Source: Clostridiales bacterium (lineage in GTDB: Bacteria; Bacillota; Clostridia; Christensenellales; CAG-138). Taken from it: DNA of 64,000 nucleotides. The first letter of the stretch is position 1; each line of letters opens with the position of its first letter. The stretch is from the NCBI GenBank assembly GCA_024691085.1, contig JAILNX010000034.1, forward strand, positions 1-64,000. Reading direction: 5' to 3'. The notes under the pieces are model-generated. The model was given only the letters and a program-made list of their open reading frames with translations, was not told the DNA's origin and did no database searches. A program made the position numbers and the translations under genes. This document shows positions 44,129 through 53,651 of the stretch, in pieces.

Positions 44129-44707
44129 ATGGATAACACTAACGGAGCCGACAAGCTCATAACAGGCATACTCGAGGCCGCTCAGGCCGAGGCGCAGGCG
44201 ATCGAAGCCGACGCCGCTTCTGAGGTCGCCGCGATAAAGGAAAGGCTTCACGACGATAAGGAACGCCTCAAGGACGAGTTCGCTAAAAAAGCCGCCGCCG
44301 AGAGGGAGGACCTTATTAAGCGCGCGGCCGTTAACGCGGAGCTCGACGGACGCAGGGAGACATTAAAGAGAAAGCACGCGCTCATCGACAGGGCGTACTC
44401 CGTCGCGGCCGAGAAGCTCTCGGCTCTTGACGGCGCGGAGCGCGAGGCTTTCCTTATGAAGCTCCTTAAAAAGGAGTGCTCGGGTTTTGAGACCGTGCAT
44501 CCCGCCGAACGCGACGAAAAGGCGATAGGCGCGCTCCTGCCCGCCTGCGGGATCCAGGGATTAAAGCTCGGCGAGGCCGCTTCCGGTCTTGACGGCGGAT
44601 TCATACTCGAGGGCGAAAACTACGTTAAGGACTGCTCCTTCAAGGCGTTCATGAACGAGATCAAGGCGGAAACGCTAAACAAGGCCGCCGCCGTCCTCTT
44701 TGACTGA
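44129..44707 (+). CDS. ntpE: V-type ATPase subunit E
   Basis: Peripheral stalk subunit of 192 residues: a long N-terminal helix rich in Ala, Glu and Lys (LITGILEAAQAEAQAIEADAASEVAAIKERL) and a C-terminal globular part with GLDGGFILEGENYVKDCSFKAFM, matching the family ending. It follows subunit K by 10 bp. Confidence 0.88.
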   Translation: MDNTNGADKLITGILEAAQAEAQAIEADAASEVAAIKERLHDDKERLKDEFAKKAAAEREDLIKRAAVNAELDGRRETLKRKHALIDRAYSVAAEKLSALDGAEREAFLMKLLKKECSGFETVHPAERDEKAIGALLPACGIQGLKLGEAASGLDGGFILEGENYVKDCSFKAFMNEIKAETLNKAAAVLFD

Positions 44708-44763
44708 TCGCTCCGCCCTTCCTGCGGCTGCCCCGCGCCCTAAGGGCTTAAGAAAGGAAAGAT

Positions 44764-45753
44764 ATGGCCGAAAGCCTTATAAACAGCATAGCAAGACTGC
44801 GCGTCATCGAAAAGCGGCTCCTGACGCAGGAGTTCGTTTCGAGGCTCGCTCAGGCGCCCTCCTATGAGGACGCTTTGAGGCTCGCGCGGGATGCCGGTTT
44901 CGGAGCGTCCCTCCAGGGCGGTTCCCCGGACGAGCTCGAGGGCCTCGTGTCGGCGCATCTTGACGAGACCTATCAAATCGTCGGCGAGCTCATGCCGGAG
45001 CGGCTCGCGTTCGTCACGAGGATATTCCGCATGAGGCACGACCTCACGAACATAAAGCTCCTCTATAAACTGCGTCTTTTGGGCGCGAAGCCGGACGCTT
45101 ACGAGCTTGCCCCCGGCGGAGTCTTCGAAGGCGAAGCGTTAAAGGAAGCGGTCGCGAAGGGCGACTATTCCATGCTTCCGAAGCTTCTTGCCGACACTTT
45201 AGAGGAGCTCGACGTAAAGACCTATAAGAACCCCGACGCGAGGCTCGTTTCGGGCGCCCTTGACAGCGCGTATTTTGAGCTCGGGCTCTCATCCCCGAAC
45301 GCGTTCGTCCGCGAATACTTCTCAGCGCTCGCGGATTTCACCAATCTCATCGCCGCGATACGCGGAATGCTCCCCGAGATGTGCCTCCCGTGCGGCGAGT
45401 ACAAAAAGGATACGCTCCTAGCCGTCGCAAAAGCGGCGAAGGAGGCTCCCGAGACCGTTCCCGCGATTCTTAAAACGCCCTTCGACGGGTCGCCGCTCAA
45501 GGCCGCCGCGAGGGCGGGCTTCGAGGAATTCGTAAAGACAGGCAGCGCCGCGTCGCTCGAAAAGGCGAGGGACGAATACCTCCTCACGCTTGCCGCGAAG
45601 GGCAAGAGCGACATCGACAGTCCCGCTCCGATAGTAGGCTTCATGCTCGCACGCGAGCGCGAGGCTGAGGTCGTGAGGCTGATACTCACGGTCAAAAGAA
45701 GCGGTCTTCCCATGAGCGCCGTCGAAGAAAGGAGCGTAAAGCTCTATGGCTGA
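44764..45753 (+). CDS. ntpC: V-type ATPase subunit C (d-type, NtpC)
   Basis: Links the rotor ring to the central shaft. The 329-residue helical protein has INSIARLRVIEKRLLTQEFVSRLAQAPSYEDALRLARDAGF, MRHDLTNIKLLYKLRLLG and a C-terminal LAREREAEVVRLILTVKRSGLP, as in NtpC/AtpC proteins, which share repeated three-helix units. It overlaps subunit F by 8 bp. Confidence 0.9.
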   Translation: MAESLINSIARLRVIEKRLLTQEFVSRLAQAPSYEDALRLARDAGFGASLQGGSPDELEGLVSAHLDETYQIVGELMPERLAFVTRIFRMRHDLTNIKLLYKLRLLGAKPDAYELAPGGVFEGEALKEAVAKGDYSMLPKLLADTLEELDVKTYKNPDARLVSGALDSAYFELGLSSPNAFVREYFSALADFTNLIAAIRGMLPEMCLPCGEYKKDTLLAVAKAAKEAPETVPAILKTPFDGSPLKAAARAGFEEFVKTGSAASLEKARDEYLLTLAAKGKSDIDSPAPIVGFMLAREREAEVVRLILTVKRSGLPMSAVEERSVKLYG

Positions 45754-46057
45754 TATTGCGATGATCGGCGATAAGGACTCCGTGCTCCTCGGACGCGCGG
45801 CGGGTCTCGACGTCTATTTTGAGACAGACGGCGCGGCGGCGGGAAAGCTCATTGACCGCCTCGCCCGTGAAAACACAAGGATAATATTCGTGACCGAGCC
45901 CGTTTTCGCGGCGGCGAAGGCCACGGTGGACAAATACGTTTCCTCGGCTTTTCCCGCCATAATCCCGATCCCCTCGGGAAGCGGCACCACGGGCGTCGCC
46001 ATGGAAAACATCCGCGCAAACGTGGAAAAAGCCATAGGTGCGGATATTCTGTTCTGA
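45746..46057 (+). CDS. V-type ATPase subunit F (NtpG-like)
   Basis: Central-shaft regulatory subunit of 103 residues with a Rossmann-like start, MADIAMIGDKDSVLLGRAAGL, followed by RIIFVTEPVFAAAKATVDKY and IIPIPSGSGTTGVAMENIRANVEKAIGADILF, characteristic of the family. The gene is followed by a 99-bp gap containing ATTAATTAAT sequence. Confidence 0.92.
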   Translation: MADIAMIGDKDSVLLGRAAGLDVYFETDGAAAGKLIDRLARENTRIIFVTEPVFAAAKATVDKYVSSAFPAIIPIPSGSGTTGVAMENIRANVEKAIGADILF

Positions 46058-46156
46058 TGCTCGGAACGGAATACCCTGAATGAAAACCAAAAAATAATCA
46101 ATTCTTGAGTTTTCAGTATTAATTAATAAACAACCCATCCGTCTTGGAGGATAACA

Positions 46157-47932
46157 ATGGAAAAACACGGAACCATAGTCAAGGTTGCCGGCCCGCTCAT
46201 CACCGCGGACGGTATGAAAGACGTCCAGATGTTCGACGTCGTCCAGGTCTCCGATAAGAGGCTCATAGGCGAGGTCATCGAGCTGAGGGGCGACAGGGCG
46301 TCCGTTCAGGTCTATGAGGAGACCGGCGGCATCGGCCCCGGCGAGCCCGTTTATTTCACGGGGGCTCCGCTTTCCGTCGAGCTCGGCCCGGGACTCATCG
46401 AGTCCATTTACGACGGCATCCAGCGCCCGCTGACCGCTCTTTTCGAGCAGGCAGGCACGAGGATCACGAGGGGCATCTACGCTCCCGCCCTCGACAGGGA
46501 AAAGCTGTGGCGGTTCGAACCGACGGCAGCCGCCGGCAAGGAGCTTAAAGGCGGCGACGAGCTGGGCTTCGTGCAGGAATCCGGCGCCGTAAAGCATATC
46601 ATAATGGTGCCTCCGAAGGTATCGGGCATACTTCGCTCCATCGTTCCCGCGGGCGAATACCGTGTCACCGACACGATCGCCGAGCTCGAGACGGATAAGG
46701 GCGTGATTCCCCTTACCATGATGCAGAAATGGCCCGTAAGGCGCGGCCGTCCCTATGCGGAAAAGCTGCCCCCGAACGAGCCGATGATAACCGGACAGAG
46801 GGTCATCGACACCTTCTTCCCGATCGCGAAGGGCGGCGTCGCGGCCGTTCCCGGCCCCTTCGGCAGCGGCAAGACCGTCGTCCAGCATCAGCTTGCGAAG
46901 TGGGCGGACGCCGATATCATCGTCTACGTCGGCTGCGGCGAACGCGGCAACGAGATGACCGACGTTCTTAACGAGTTCCCCGAGCTCGTCGACCCGCGCA
47001 CCGGACTTTCATTGATGAAGCGCACGGTGCTCATCGCGAACACCTCCGATATGCCCGTCGCCGCGCGTGAGGCGAGCATCTATACGGGCATAACCATCGC
47101 GGAATACTTCCGCGACATGGGCTATAAGGTTGCAATCATGGCGGATTCCACCTCCCGCTGGGCGGAGGCCCTGCGCGAGATGAGCGGCCGCCTCGAGGAA
47201 ATGCCCGGCGAAGAGGGCTATCCCGCATATCTTTCGAGCCGTCTTGCCGAATTCTACGAAAGGGCCGGCCAGGTGGTCACTATCGGATCGGAGGGAAGGA
47301 CGGGCGCGGTCTCCGCGATCGGCGCGGTATCCCCGCCGGGCGGCGACATCTCGGAGCCCGTTTCGCAGGCGACCCTCCGTATAGTCAAGGTCTTCTGGGG
47401 CTTGTCTGCGAAGCTCGCGTACGCGAGGCATTTCCCCGCGATCGACTGGCTGTCGAGCTACTCCCTGTATCTTGACCGCCTCACCCCGTGGTTTGATTCG
47501 AACGTCGCGGAGGATTGGGGCGCGCTCGTCACGAAGGCGATGGCGCTCCTGCAGGAGGAGGCGGAGCTTTCCGAGATCGTCAGCCTCGTCGGTATCGACG
47601 CCTTGAGCAAAAAAGACAGACTGAAGCTCGAGGTCGCGAGGTCGATCAGGGAGGACTATCTGCACCAGAACGCGTTCGACGCGAACGATACCTATACCTC
47701 CCCCACGAAGCAGCACTGCCTGTTAAGGCTCATACTTGAGTTCTTCGACAGGGGCTCCGCGGCTCTCGACGCGGGCGTTGACGAAAATATGCTCTTCTCG
47801 CTGCCCGTCAGGGAGAAGATCGGCAGATACAAGTACTGCGTCGAGGAAGGGCATAAGAGGCTTGCCGACGAGCTCTCGGGCGAGCTTGCGGCTCAGATAA
47901 GAAAGTTATCAGAGGGTATAAAAGATGCGTAA
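46157..47932 (+). CDS. ntpA: V-type ATPase catalytic subunit A
   Basis: ATP-hydrolysing subunit of 591 residues. The P-loop is [35 protein letters not shown], with the catalytic Glu in GERGNE, followed by [28 protein letters not shown] and [30 protein letters not shown]. The non-homologous insertion typical of A subunits (about 110-190) is present. GGAGG precedes the start. Confidence 0.98.
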   Translation: MEKHGTIVKVAGPLITADGMKDVQMFDVVQVSDKRLIGEVIELRGDRASVQVYEETGGIGPGEPVYFTGAPLSVELGPGLIESIYDGIQRPLTALFEQAGTRITRGIYAPALDREKLWRFEPTAAAGKELKGGDELGFVQESGAVKHIIMVPPKVSGILRSIVPAGEYRVTDTIAELETDKGVIPLTMMQKWPVRRGRPYAEKLPPNEPMITGQRVIDTFFPIAKGGVAAVPGPFGSGKTVVQHQLAKWADADIIVYVGCGERGNEMTDVLNEFPELVDPRTGLSLMKRTVLIANTSDMPVAAREASIYTGITIAEYFRDMGYKVAIMADSTSRWAEALREMSGRLEEMPGEEGYPAYLSSRLAEFYERAGQVVTIGSEGRTGAVSAIGAVSPPGGDISEPVSQATLRIVKVFWGLSAKLAYARHFPAIDWLSSYSLYLDRLTPWFDSNVAEDWGALVTKAMALLQEEAELSEIVSLVGIDALSKKDRLKLEVARSIREDYLHQNAFDANDTYTSPTKQHCLLRLILEFFDRGSAALDAGVDENMLFSLPVREKIGRYKYCVEEGHKRLADELSGELAAQIRKLSEGIKDA

Positions 47933-49301
47933 GGAATACACAACGATACGCGAGGTCGTCGGTCCGCTCGTGCTTGTGGACGGCGTCGACGGCGTAAAAT
48001 ACGACGAGCTCGTGGAGCTGAAAAGAGCGGACGGAAGCGACTTAAGGCGTGGCAAGGTGCTCGAGGTCAACGGCTCGAAGGCGCTGGTACAGCTCTTCGA
48101 GGGCTCCCAAGGACTCAAGATCTCCGAGTCCAGAGCGAAGTTTTTGGGCCACAGCATCGAGCTCGCGGTCTCGCGCGATATGCTCGGCCGCGTATTCGAC
48201 GGCATGGGCCGTCCCCGCGACAACGGCGATCCGATAATCCCCGAAAAGCTCCTCGACATCAACGGCTCGCCCATGAATCCCGCCGCGAGGGACTACCCCA
48301 ACGAGTTCATTCAGACCGGCATCTCCGCGATCGACGGGCTTAACACCCTCGTCCGCGGACAGAAGCTGCCGGTGTTCTCCGGAAGCGGTCTGCCCCACGC
48401 GCAGTTCGCCGCGCAGATAGCGCGTCAGGCGCGCGTCCGCGGCACCGACGACGAGTTCGCCGTCGTTTTCGCCGCAGTCGGCATCACGTTTGAAGAGGCG
48501 GACTTCTTCATATCCGACTTCAAAAAGACCGGCGCCGTCGAAAGAACGGTCACGTTCGTCAACCTCGCGAACGACCCCGCGATCGAGCGTATCGCAACTC
48601 CCAGAATGGCGATCACCGCGGCAGAATACTTAGCTTACGATCTCGGCATGCACGTTCTCGTCATAATCACCGACATCACCAACTACGCAGAGGCGCTGCG
48701 TGAGATCTCAGCCGCGCGCAAGGAGGTTCCCGGCAGGCGCGGATACCCCGGCTATCTCTATACCGACCTTGCCACCATGTATGAGCGCGCCGGCCGTATG
48801 AAGGGCTCGAAGGGATCCATCACCATGATCCCGATCCTCTCCATGCCCGAGGATGACATCACGCACCCGATCCCCGATCTTACAGGCTACATCACCGAGG
48901 GACAGATCATTCTCTCGCGCGAGCTTTACAGGAAGGGCGTCACACCGCCCGTAAACGTACTGCCCTCGCTGTCCCGTCTTAAGGACAAGGGTATCGGGCG
49001 CGGCAAGACCCGTGAGGATCACGCCGACACAATGAACCAGCTCTTTGCCGCCTATTCGAGGGGCAAGGAGGCGAAGGAGCTTGCCGTCATTCTGGGCGAC
49101 GCCGCTCTCTCCGAGGTCGACAAGCTCTACGCGAAGTTCTCCGATGAGTTCGAGTCGAAGTACGTATCGCAGGGCTATTACAACAACCGCTCCATTGAGG
49201 AGACGCTCGATATAGGCTGGGAGCTTTTACGGATCCTGCCGAGGTCGGAGCTTCGCCGCATAAGGGACGAATATCTCGATAAATACTACGAAAAAAACTG
49301 A
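47925..49301 (+). CDS. ntpB: V-type ATPase regulatory subunit B
   Basis: Non-catalytic nucleotide-site subunit of 458 residues. The P-loop is degenerate ([19 protein letters not shown]) as expected for subunit [43 protein letters not shown] and [32 protein letters not shown] are conserved. It overlaps subunit A by 8 bp. Confidence 0.98.
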   Translation: MRKEYTTIREVVGPLVLVDGVDGVKYDELVELKRADGSDLRRGKVLEVNGSKALVQLFEGSQGLKISESRAKFLGHSIELAVSRDMLGRVFDGMGRPRDNGDPIIPEKLLDINGSPMNPAARDYPNEFIQTGISAIDGLNTLVRGQKLPVFSGSGLPHAQFAAQIARQARVRGTDDEFAVVFAAVGITFEEADFFISDFKKTGAVERTVTFVNLANDPAIERIATPRMAITAAEYLAYDLGMHVLVIITDITNYAEALREISAARKEVPGRRGYPGYLYTDLATMYERAGRMKGSKGSITMIPILSMPEDDITHPIPDLTGYITEGQIILSRELYRKGVTPPVNVLPSLSRLKDKGIGRGKTREDHADTMNQLFAAYSRGKEAKELAVILGDAALSEVDKLYAKFSDEFESKYVSQGYYNNRSIEETLDIGWELLRILPRSELRRIRDEYLDKYYEKN

Positions 49302-49315
49302 TTCGGAGTTAAGCT

Positions 49316-49948
49316 ATGGCTGTCAGTTTCAAACCGACCCGCATGGAGATGAGCCGATTAAAAAAGCGGCTCTCGACCGCGACGCGGGGACATAAGCTGA
49401 TGAAGGACAAGCGCGATGAAACGGTGCGCCGCTTCATCACTTTCGTGCGCCGCAACAAAGAGCTGAGGGAAAGGGTGGAGGCGCTCATGGCAGAGGCCAT
49501 GCGTTCCTTCGTCGCCGCGAAGGCCGCCATGAACCGCGCCGCCGTCGACGAAGCGCTCCTCGTTCCCGCCGCCTCCGCGAAGGTCGGCATTTCGAGCGGC
49601 AAGGTGCTCTCGACGGAGGTGCCCGTATTCACCTATATCCCGTCCGCTTCCGCCGATCTTCCCTACGGCGTGTTCGGCACCGCCGCCGAGCTTGACGACG
49701 CGGTAAGGAAGTTCTCCGAGCTGATGCCTCTTCTTATCGAGCTTGCAGAGGTCGAAAAAACCTGCAATCTTCTGGCCGACGAGATCGAAAAGACACGCCG
49801 CCGCGTAAACGCACTCGAATACGTCATGATCCCGCAGCTTCAGACCGCGATACATACGATCTCCATGAAGCTCGACGAAAACGAGCGCGGCAACCTCACA
49901 AGGCTCATGAAGACCAAGGATATGCTCAAGCAGAAGGAAGAGCAGTAA
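49316..49948 (+). CDS. ntpD: V-type ATPase subunit D
   Basis: Central rotor shaft of 210 residues with the family start VSFKPTRMEMSRLKKRLSTATRGHKLMKDKRDETVRRF and the C-terminal helix TRRRVNALEYVMIPQLQTAIHTISMKLDENERGNLTRLMKTKDM. It is last in the operon, followed by a strong terminator. Confidence 0.97.
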   Translation: MAVSFKPTRMEMSRLKKRLSTATRGHKLMKDKRDETVRRFITFVRRNKELRERVEALMAEAMRSFVAAKAAMNRAAVDEALLVPAASAKVGISSGKVLSTEVPVFTYIPSASADLPYGVFGTAAELDDAVRKFSELMPLLIELAEVEKTCNLLADEIEKTRRRVNALEYVMIPQLQTAIHTISMKLDENERGNLTRLMKTKDMLKQKEEQ

Positions 49949-49973
49949 GCTTAAGAATACTGAATGAGAAAAG

Positions 49974-49994
49974 CCCCGCAAATGCGGGGTTTTT
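49974..49994 (+). terminator. V-ATPase operon terminator
   Basis: CCCCGC (49974-49979) pairs with GCGGGG (49984-49989) around AAAT and is followed by five T. It is embedded in an AT-rich repeat-like context shared with 63600-63700. Confidence 0.9.
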
Positions 49995-50043
49995 CCATAA
50001 TTATTATTTTTTATGTCTTAAGTATTCATTATTAATTAATGAA

Positions 50044-51156
50044 TTACGCCCAGCCGGTCTTGTTGAGGTCGGGGCCGGTGGTGGATGTTTCGTCGTTCGA
50101 GACGTGCTCGCTGTCCGATACGAACATGAACCATCTGAACCAGTCGACGTCGCGGTAATTGGTAGCCGTGCCGTCTGACCAGGTAACGTCAACGTAATAG
50201 GTGCCGCCGAGGAGCGTGACCTCGTCCCAGAAATGCATGGTGCTGTCCGTATGACCGTTCGTCACGCGCCTGCAGGCGAGGTTCGCGACGCGGCAGAGGT
50301 ACTCGAATCCGAGCGTGTAGCCCTGGCAGATGGAATGACCGTTCACGATCGCGCCGTAAGCGTTCATGGCATAAGGCGGGGTCTCCTCGTTTTCCATGTG
50401 GAGATACGAGGTATTGTCTGAGATATAATAAGCGAGAGCGCGGTACTTGTCGATCGTGGAGAAGTCGTCGGGTATGCGGCTCACGACAAAACTCGCGACC
50501 GCTTCGAATGCCTCGGCCTGGGCCTTGACCTCTTCCATATCTTCCGCCTGCTCCAGATATCTTCCCTCCGGAAGGAAGAAAACGGTCTTATAGGAGGTGA
50601 CCGTCTGCTGATCGGTCTCGTCTTCCGCGGCAGCCTTTTCGACCGCGAAATAGATCTCTATCTCGGGATGGTCGATGAACAGCGCTTCTGAAATACGGGC
50701 GATGACCTCCTCATCGGGATAGTCGAAAGTGACGGGCGAAAAGCTCTTCGCGCTCGCGAGCAGGTTCTCGTAGATGGCAAGCTCGTGCGGAGCAAGCTCT
50801 TTGTACTTATTCTGTCCGACAAAGGGCTGTGCGGGGCTCTCATATCTTATGGGAGAAGCGGAGATGTAGCTTAAGACCTCGTCGATCCTGCCCATCGCAT
50901 TCATGAGGCAGGTCTTCGCGAAATCGCCGAGCTCCCTGTATTCTTCGGGGAGACCGGGATAGGGATCCCGGGTCGGTGCGACCGTGGGTTCGGGCGTCTC
51001 GTCGGGCTCCGTGGGCTCGGGCGTAATATCCGCCTGCTGCGTCGGGGCAGCGGTATAGGTTATTGAAGCAAGATAATCGGTGATGTCAAAATACCTGCAG
51101 CCGACGGCCGGTATCACCAATGCGGCGATCAATAAAAGTGCAACGTATTTTTTCAT
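50044..51156 (-). CDS. Transglutaminase-like lipoprotein
   Basis: A 370-residue predicted surface lipoprotein with lipobox PAVGC (Cys20) and a Thr/Pro/Glu linker to about residue 65. The C-terminal transglutaminase-like domain has a papain-type triad: Cys277 in NGHSICQGYTLGFEYLC, His308 in MHFWDEV and Asp323 in GTYYVDVTWSD. The N-terminal helical region contains DYPDEEVIARISEALFIDHPEIEIYF, also seen in other transglutaminase-like lipoproteins of this type. It may crosslink or cleave surface proteins. It is a close paralogue of the next gene, 79 bp away. Confidence 0.85.
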   Translation of the reverse strand: MKKYVALLLIAALVIPAVGCRYFDITDYLASITYTAAPTQQADITPEPTEPDETPEPTVAPTRDPYPGLPEEYRELGDFAKTCLMNAMGRIDEVLSYISASPIRYESPAQPFVGQNKYKELAPHELAIYENLLASAKSFSPVTFDYPDEEVIARISEALFIDHPEIEIYFAVEKAAAEDETDQQTVTSYKTVFFLPEGRYLEQAEDMEEVKAQAEAFEAVASFVVSRIPDDFSTIDKYRALAYYISDNTSYLHMENEETPPYAMNAYGAIVNGHSICQGYTLGFEYLCRVANLACRRVTNGHTDSTMHFWDEVTLLGGTYYVDVTWSDGTATNYRDVDWFRWFMFVSDSEHVSNDETSTTGPDLNKTGWA

Positions 51157-51235
51157 TTTTCCTCCTGTCTTTCTGCAAACGGAGAATTCTCTTCTCCTTT
51201 ATATAACGCCTTTTTTAAGGCGAATGCGGTCATAA

Positions 51236-52321
51236 TTATTTCCAGCTTTCCTTTCTGAATTCGGGGCCGGTGGTTCGGGTGCCGTCATCTGAAACGTGAT
51301 ATGCGTCCGCAGTGAACAGGAACCAGTCGAACCAATCCCTGCTTAAGTAGCTCGAAGAACCGTCGGACCACGTCACGTCAACGTAGTAGGTGCCGCCCTT
51401 CAGCGTGACCTCGTTCCAGTAGTGCATTTCTTCGCCCGTCTCTCCGTTGGTGAGCCTTCTGCAGGCAAGGCCGGCCGTGCGGCAGAGATACTCGAATCCG
51501 AAAGAGTAGCCCTGGCAGATGGAATACCCGTTCACGACCGCTCCGTACGCGTCCGTGGCATAGGGAGGCATCTCCTCGTTCCTCATAGTAAGATAGGTCG
51601 TGTTGGAGGAGACGTAACAGGCGATCGCGCGGTATTTGTCGATTGCGGAAAAATCGTCGGGTATGCACCCGACAACGTATCCTGCGACGGCTTCGAAAGC
51701 CTCGACCTGGGCTTTTACCTCGTCTATATCTTCCGCCTGCCTTAAGTATCTTCCGCCGGGGGCGAAGATAACGGTACGGTACGAGGCGTCTTCTATATTT
51801 TTAACGGTAAAGTAGATCTCCGTCTCGGGATGGTCGATATGGATCGCCTCGAGCACACGGTTCACTGCCTCGCCGTCCTCATACTCAAAAACTATCGCGG
51901 AGAAGTCCTTCGCGCTTTCACAGAGCTTTCCGTAAAGAGCGCGCTCGTCCTCCGTAAGCTCCGCAAATCTGTCCGCGGTTTCATAAGGAAGAGAGCTCCC
52001 CCCGACGCCTATGGGATAGGAGGAGATGTGCCTTATTATAGAGCCCATCTTTTTCATGGCTTTCAAAACACAGCTCTTTGCAAAATCGCCGAGCTCCCTG
52101 TATTCTTCCGGCAGCGCCGCATAGGGATCCTCCGTTGGGGCAGGAGTGGGTTCTTCCGTTTTCGTGGGCTCCGTCGGAGAGGAAGAAGCTGCCGCTTCAG
52201 TTATTATGGGAGCGTCAGTCGGAAAATCTGAGGCGTAGGGAGCGACAGGCGTCCTGTTCCCGCAGCCTGCTGCCGTAATAATCAGTACTAATATCAGAAT
52301 TAGTGCGGCAATTCTTTTCAT
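51236..52321 (-). CDS. Transglutaminase-like lipoprotein, paralogue
   Basis: A 361-residue paralogue of the gene at 50044, with lipobox TAAGC (Cys20), Thr/Pro linker, YAALPEEYRELGDFAKSC (near-identical block in the sister protein), and the triad segments NGYSICQGYSFGFEYLC, MHYWNEV and GTYYVDVTWSD. Start 52321 is one base after the galK stop (TGA-A-ATG), which suggests translational coupling to galK. A longer frame to 52345 inside galK is rejected. Confidence 0.85.
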   Translation of the reverse strand: MKRIAALILILVLIITAAGCGNRTPVAPYASDFPTDAPIITEAAASSSPTEPTKTEEPTPAPTEDPYAALPEEYRELGDFAKSCVLKAMKKMGSIIRHISSYPIGVGGSSLPYETADRFAELTEDERALYGKLCESAKDFSAIVFEYEDGEAVNRVLEAIHIDHPETEIYFTVKNIEDASYRTVIFAPGGRYLRQAEDIDEVKAQVEAFEAVAGYVVGCIPDDFSAIDKYRAIACYVSSNTTYLTMRNEEMPPYATDAYGAVVNGYSICQGYSFGFEYLCRTAGLACRRLTNGETGEEMHYWNEVTLKGGTYYVDVTWSDGSSSYLSRDWFDWFLFTADAYHVSDDGTRTTGPEFRKESWK

Positions 52322-52322
52322 T

Positions 52323-53510
52323 TCATTCGGCAAAAGGCGAATCATAGGTCTCCGCCTTCATTATCTCGCAGTCGTAGCCTATTTTTTCCTTATAAACGCG
52401 GGCGATGTTTTCCTTCGCCTCGTCCGCAAACTCCTTTTTCACAAGAGCTATCGCGCAGCCGCCGAAGCCGGCTCCTGTCATTCGAGCGCCGAGAACGCCC
52501 TTCTGAGCCCTTGCGGCGTCGACTATCGCGTCGAGCTCAGCGCCCGTGACCTCGTAATCATCCCTTAATGAATCGTGCGAGGCGTTAAGAAGCCTTCCGA
52601 AAAAATCTATATCGCCGTTCTTTAAAGCGGTCTCGGAATCGAGAGTCCTTCTATTCTCATAAACTGCGTGTTTCGCGCGTCTTCTGATAGGATCGGGAAG
52701 AAGCTCTTCGACCTTTTCAAACTCCTCCGGCGTTATCTCGCAGAGATTTTTCTTCTCTTTATCGAACTTTTTTCCGATAATTAAGAGCGCTTTTTCGCAC
52801 TCGCTCCTTCTCTCGTTATACTTGGAATCGGCAAGTCTCCTCGTCTTTTTCGTGTTCATGATAAGGAGGGTGTGATCCTTGAGAACGAAGGGCGAATACT
52901 CGTATTCGAGCGTCGAGGTGTCAAGCAGTATCGCGTGATCCTTTTTTCCCATCGCGCAGACGAATTGATCCATAATGCCGCAGTTGACGCCGGCGCAGTC
53001 ACGCTCCGCCTCGAGCGATACGATCGACGCGGTCACGCCATCAAGCTCCAATCCGAAGAGCTTTTTTAAAACGGCGCAGGTCAGCACCTCGAGCGAAGCG
53101 GAGGACGAAAGCCCCGAGCCCCTCGGAAGACTTCCGGTGACCGCCATCTCAAAGCCGCTCATCTTGTGTCCGCGCATAATTAACTTTTTGAATACTCCGA
53201 GAGGATACGCCGCCCAGCCGAAAGCGCGGAACGAATCCGGATCGTCATTTATCTCCTCTATTACGGAGACCTCTGTTTCGATATAGCTGCCGCTGAAATC
53301 AGCGGAGACGAGCATTATTCTGCCATCGTCCCTCTTTGAAGCGGCGCCGTAAGTGCCGACGGAAAGCGAGCACGGAAGCACTCTGCCGCCGTTATAGTCG
53401 ATGTGCTCGCCGATAAGATTTACTCTGCCGGGAGTGAAAAGATCTATTTCCTCTTCCCTTCTGAAATAGTCGCTGTAACAATCCCTTACTTTATCAAGAT
53501 AATTATCCAT
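52323..53510 (-). CDS. galK: Galactokinase
   Basis: Phosphorylates galactose to galactose 1-phosphate (Leloir pathway). The 395-residue GHMP kinase has the galactokinase signature PGRVNLIGEHIDYNGGRVLP at about 28-47, the ATP loop GSLPRGSGLSSSASLEV at about 125-141, and the C-terminal GARMTGAGFGGCAIALV. No galT or galE is adjacent; instead two transglutaminase-like lipoprotein genes follow. Confidence 0.96.
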   Translation of the reverse strand: MDNYLDKVRDCYSDYFRREEEIDLFTPGRVNLIGEHIDYNGGRVLPCSLSVGTYGAASKRDDGRIMLVSADFSGSYIETEVSVIEEINDDPDSFRAFGWAAYPLGVFKKLIMRGHKMSGFEMAVTGSLPRGSGLSSSASLEVLTCAVLKKLFGLELDGVTASIVSLEAERDCAGVNCGIMDQFVCAMGKKDHAILLDTSTLEYEYSPFVLKDHTLLIMNTKKTRRLADSKYNERRSECEKALLIIGKKFDKEKKNLCEITPEEFEKVEELLPDPIRRRAKHAVYENRRTLDSETALKNGDIDFFGRLLNASHDSLRDDYEVTGAELDAIVDAARAQKGVLGARMTGAGFGGCAIALVKKEFADEAKENIARVYKEKIGYDCEIMKAETYDSPFAE

Positions 53511-53549
53511 AATAATCCCCTTCAGATATATTCATAATGCCACGAATAC

Positions 53550-53579
53550 AGTATAACATAAAATGCCCGTCTTTTACAA
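53550..53579 (-). promoter_or_regulatory. galK operon promoter
   Basis: TTGTAA (53574-53579) and TATACT (53550-53555) are 18 bp apart on the minus strand. Confidence 0.65.
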
Positions 53580-53585
53580 TACTTC

Positions 53586-53614
53586 TTGTAAGTTTTTCAG
53601 CCGCGTGATATAAT
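53586..53614 (+). promoter_or_regulatory. Promoter of the exported protein gene at 53652
   Basis: TTGTAA (53586-53591) and TATAAT (53609-53614) are 17 bp apart. It is back to back with the galK promoter, with only 6 bp between the two -35 boxes. Confidence 0.75.
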
Positions 53615-53651
53615 GTATTTTCAAGAAAACAGGCTTAAAAGGAGAACGAAT

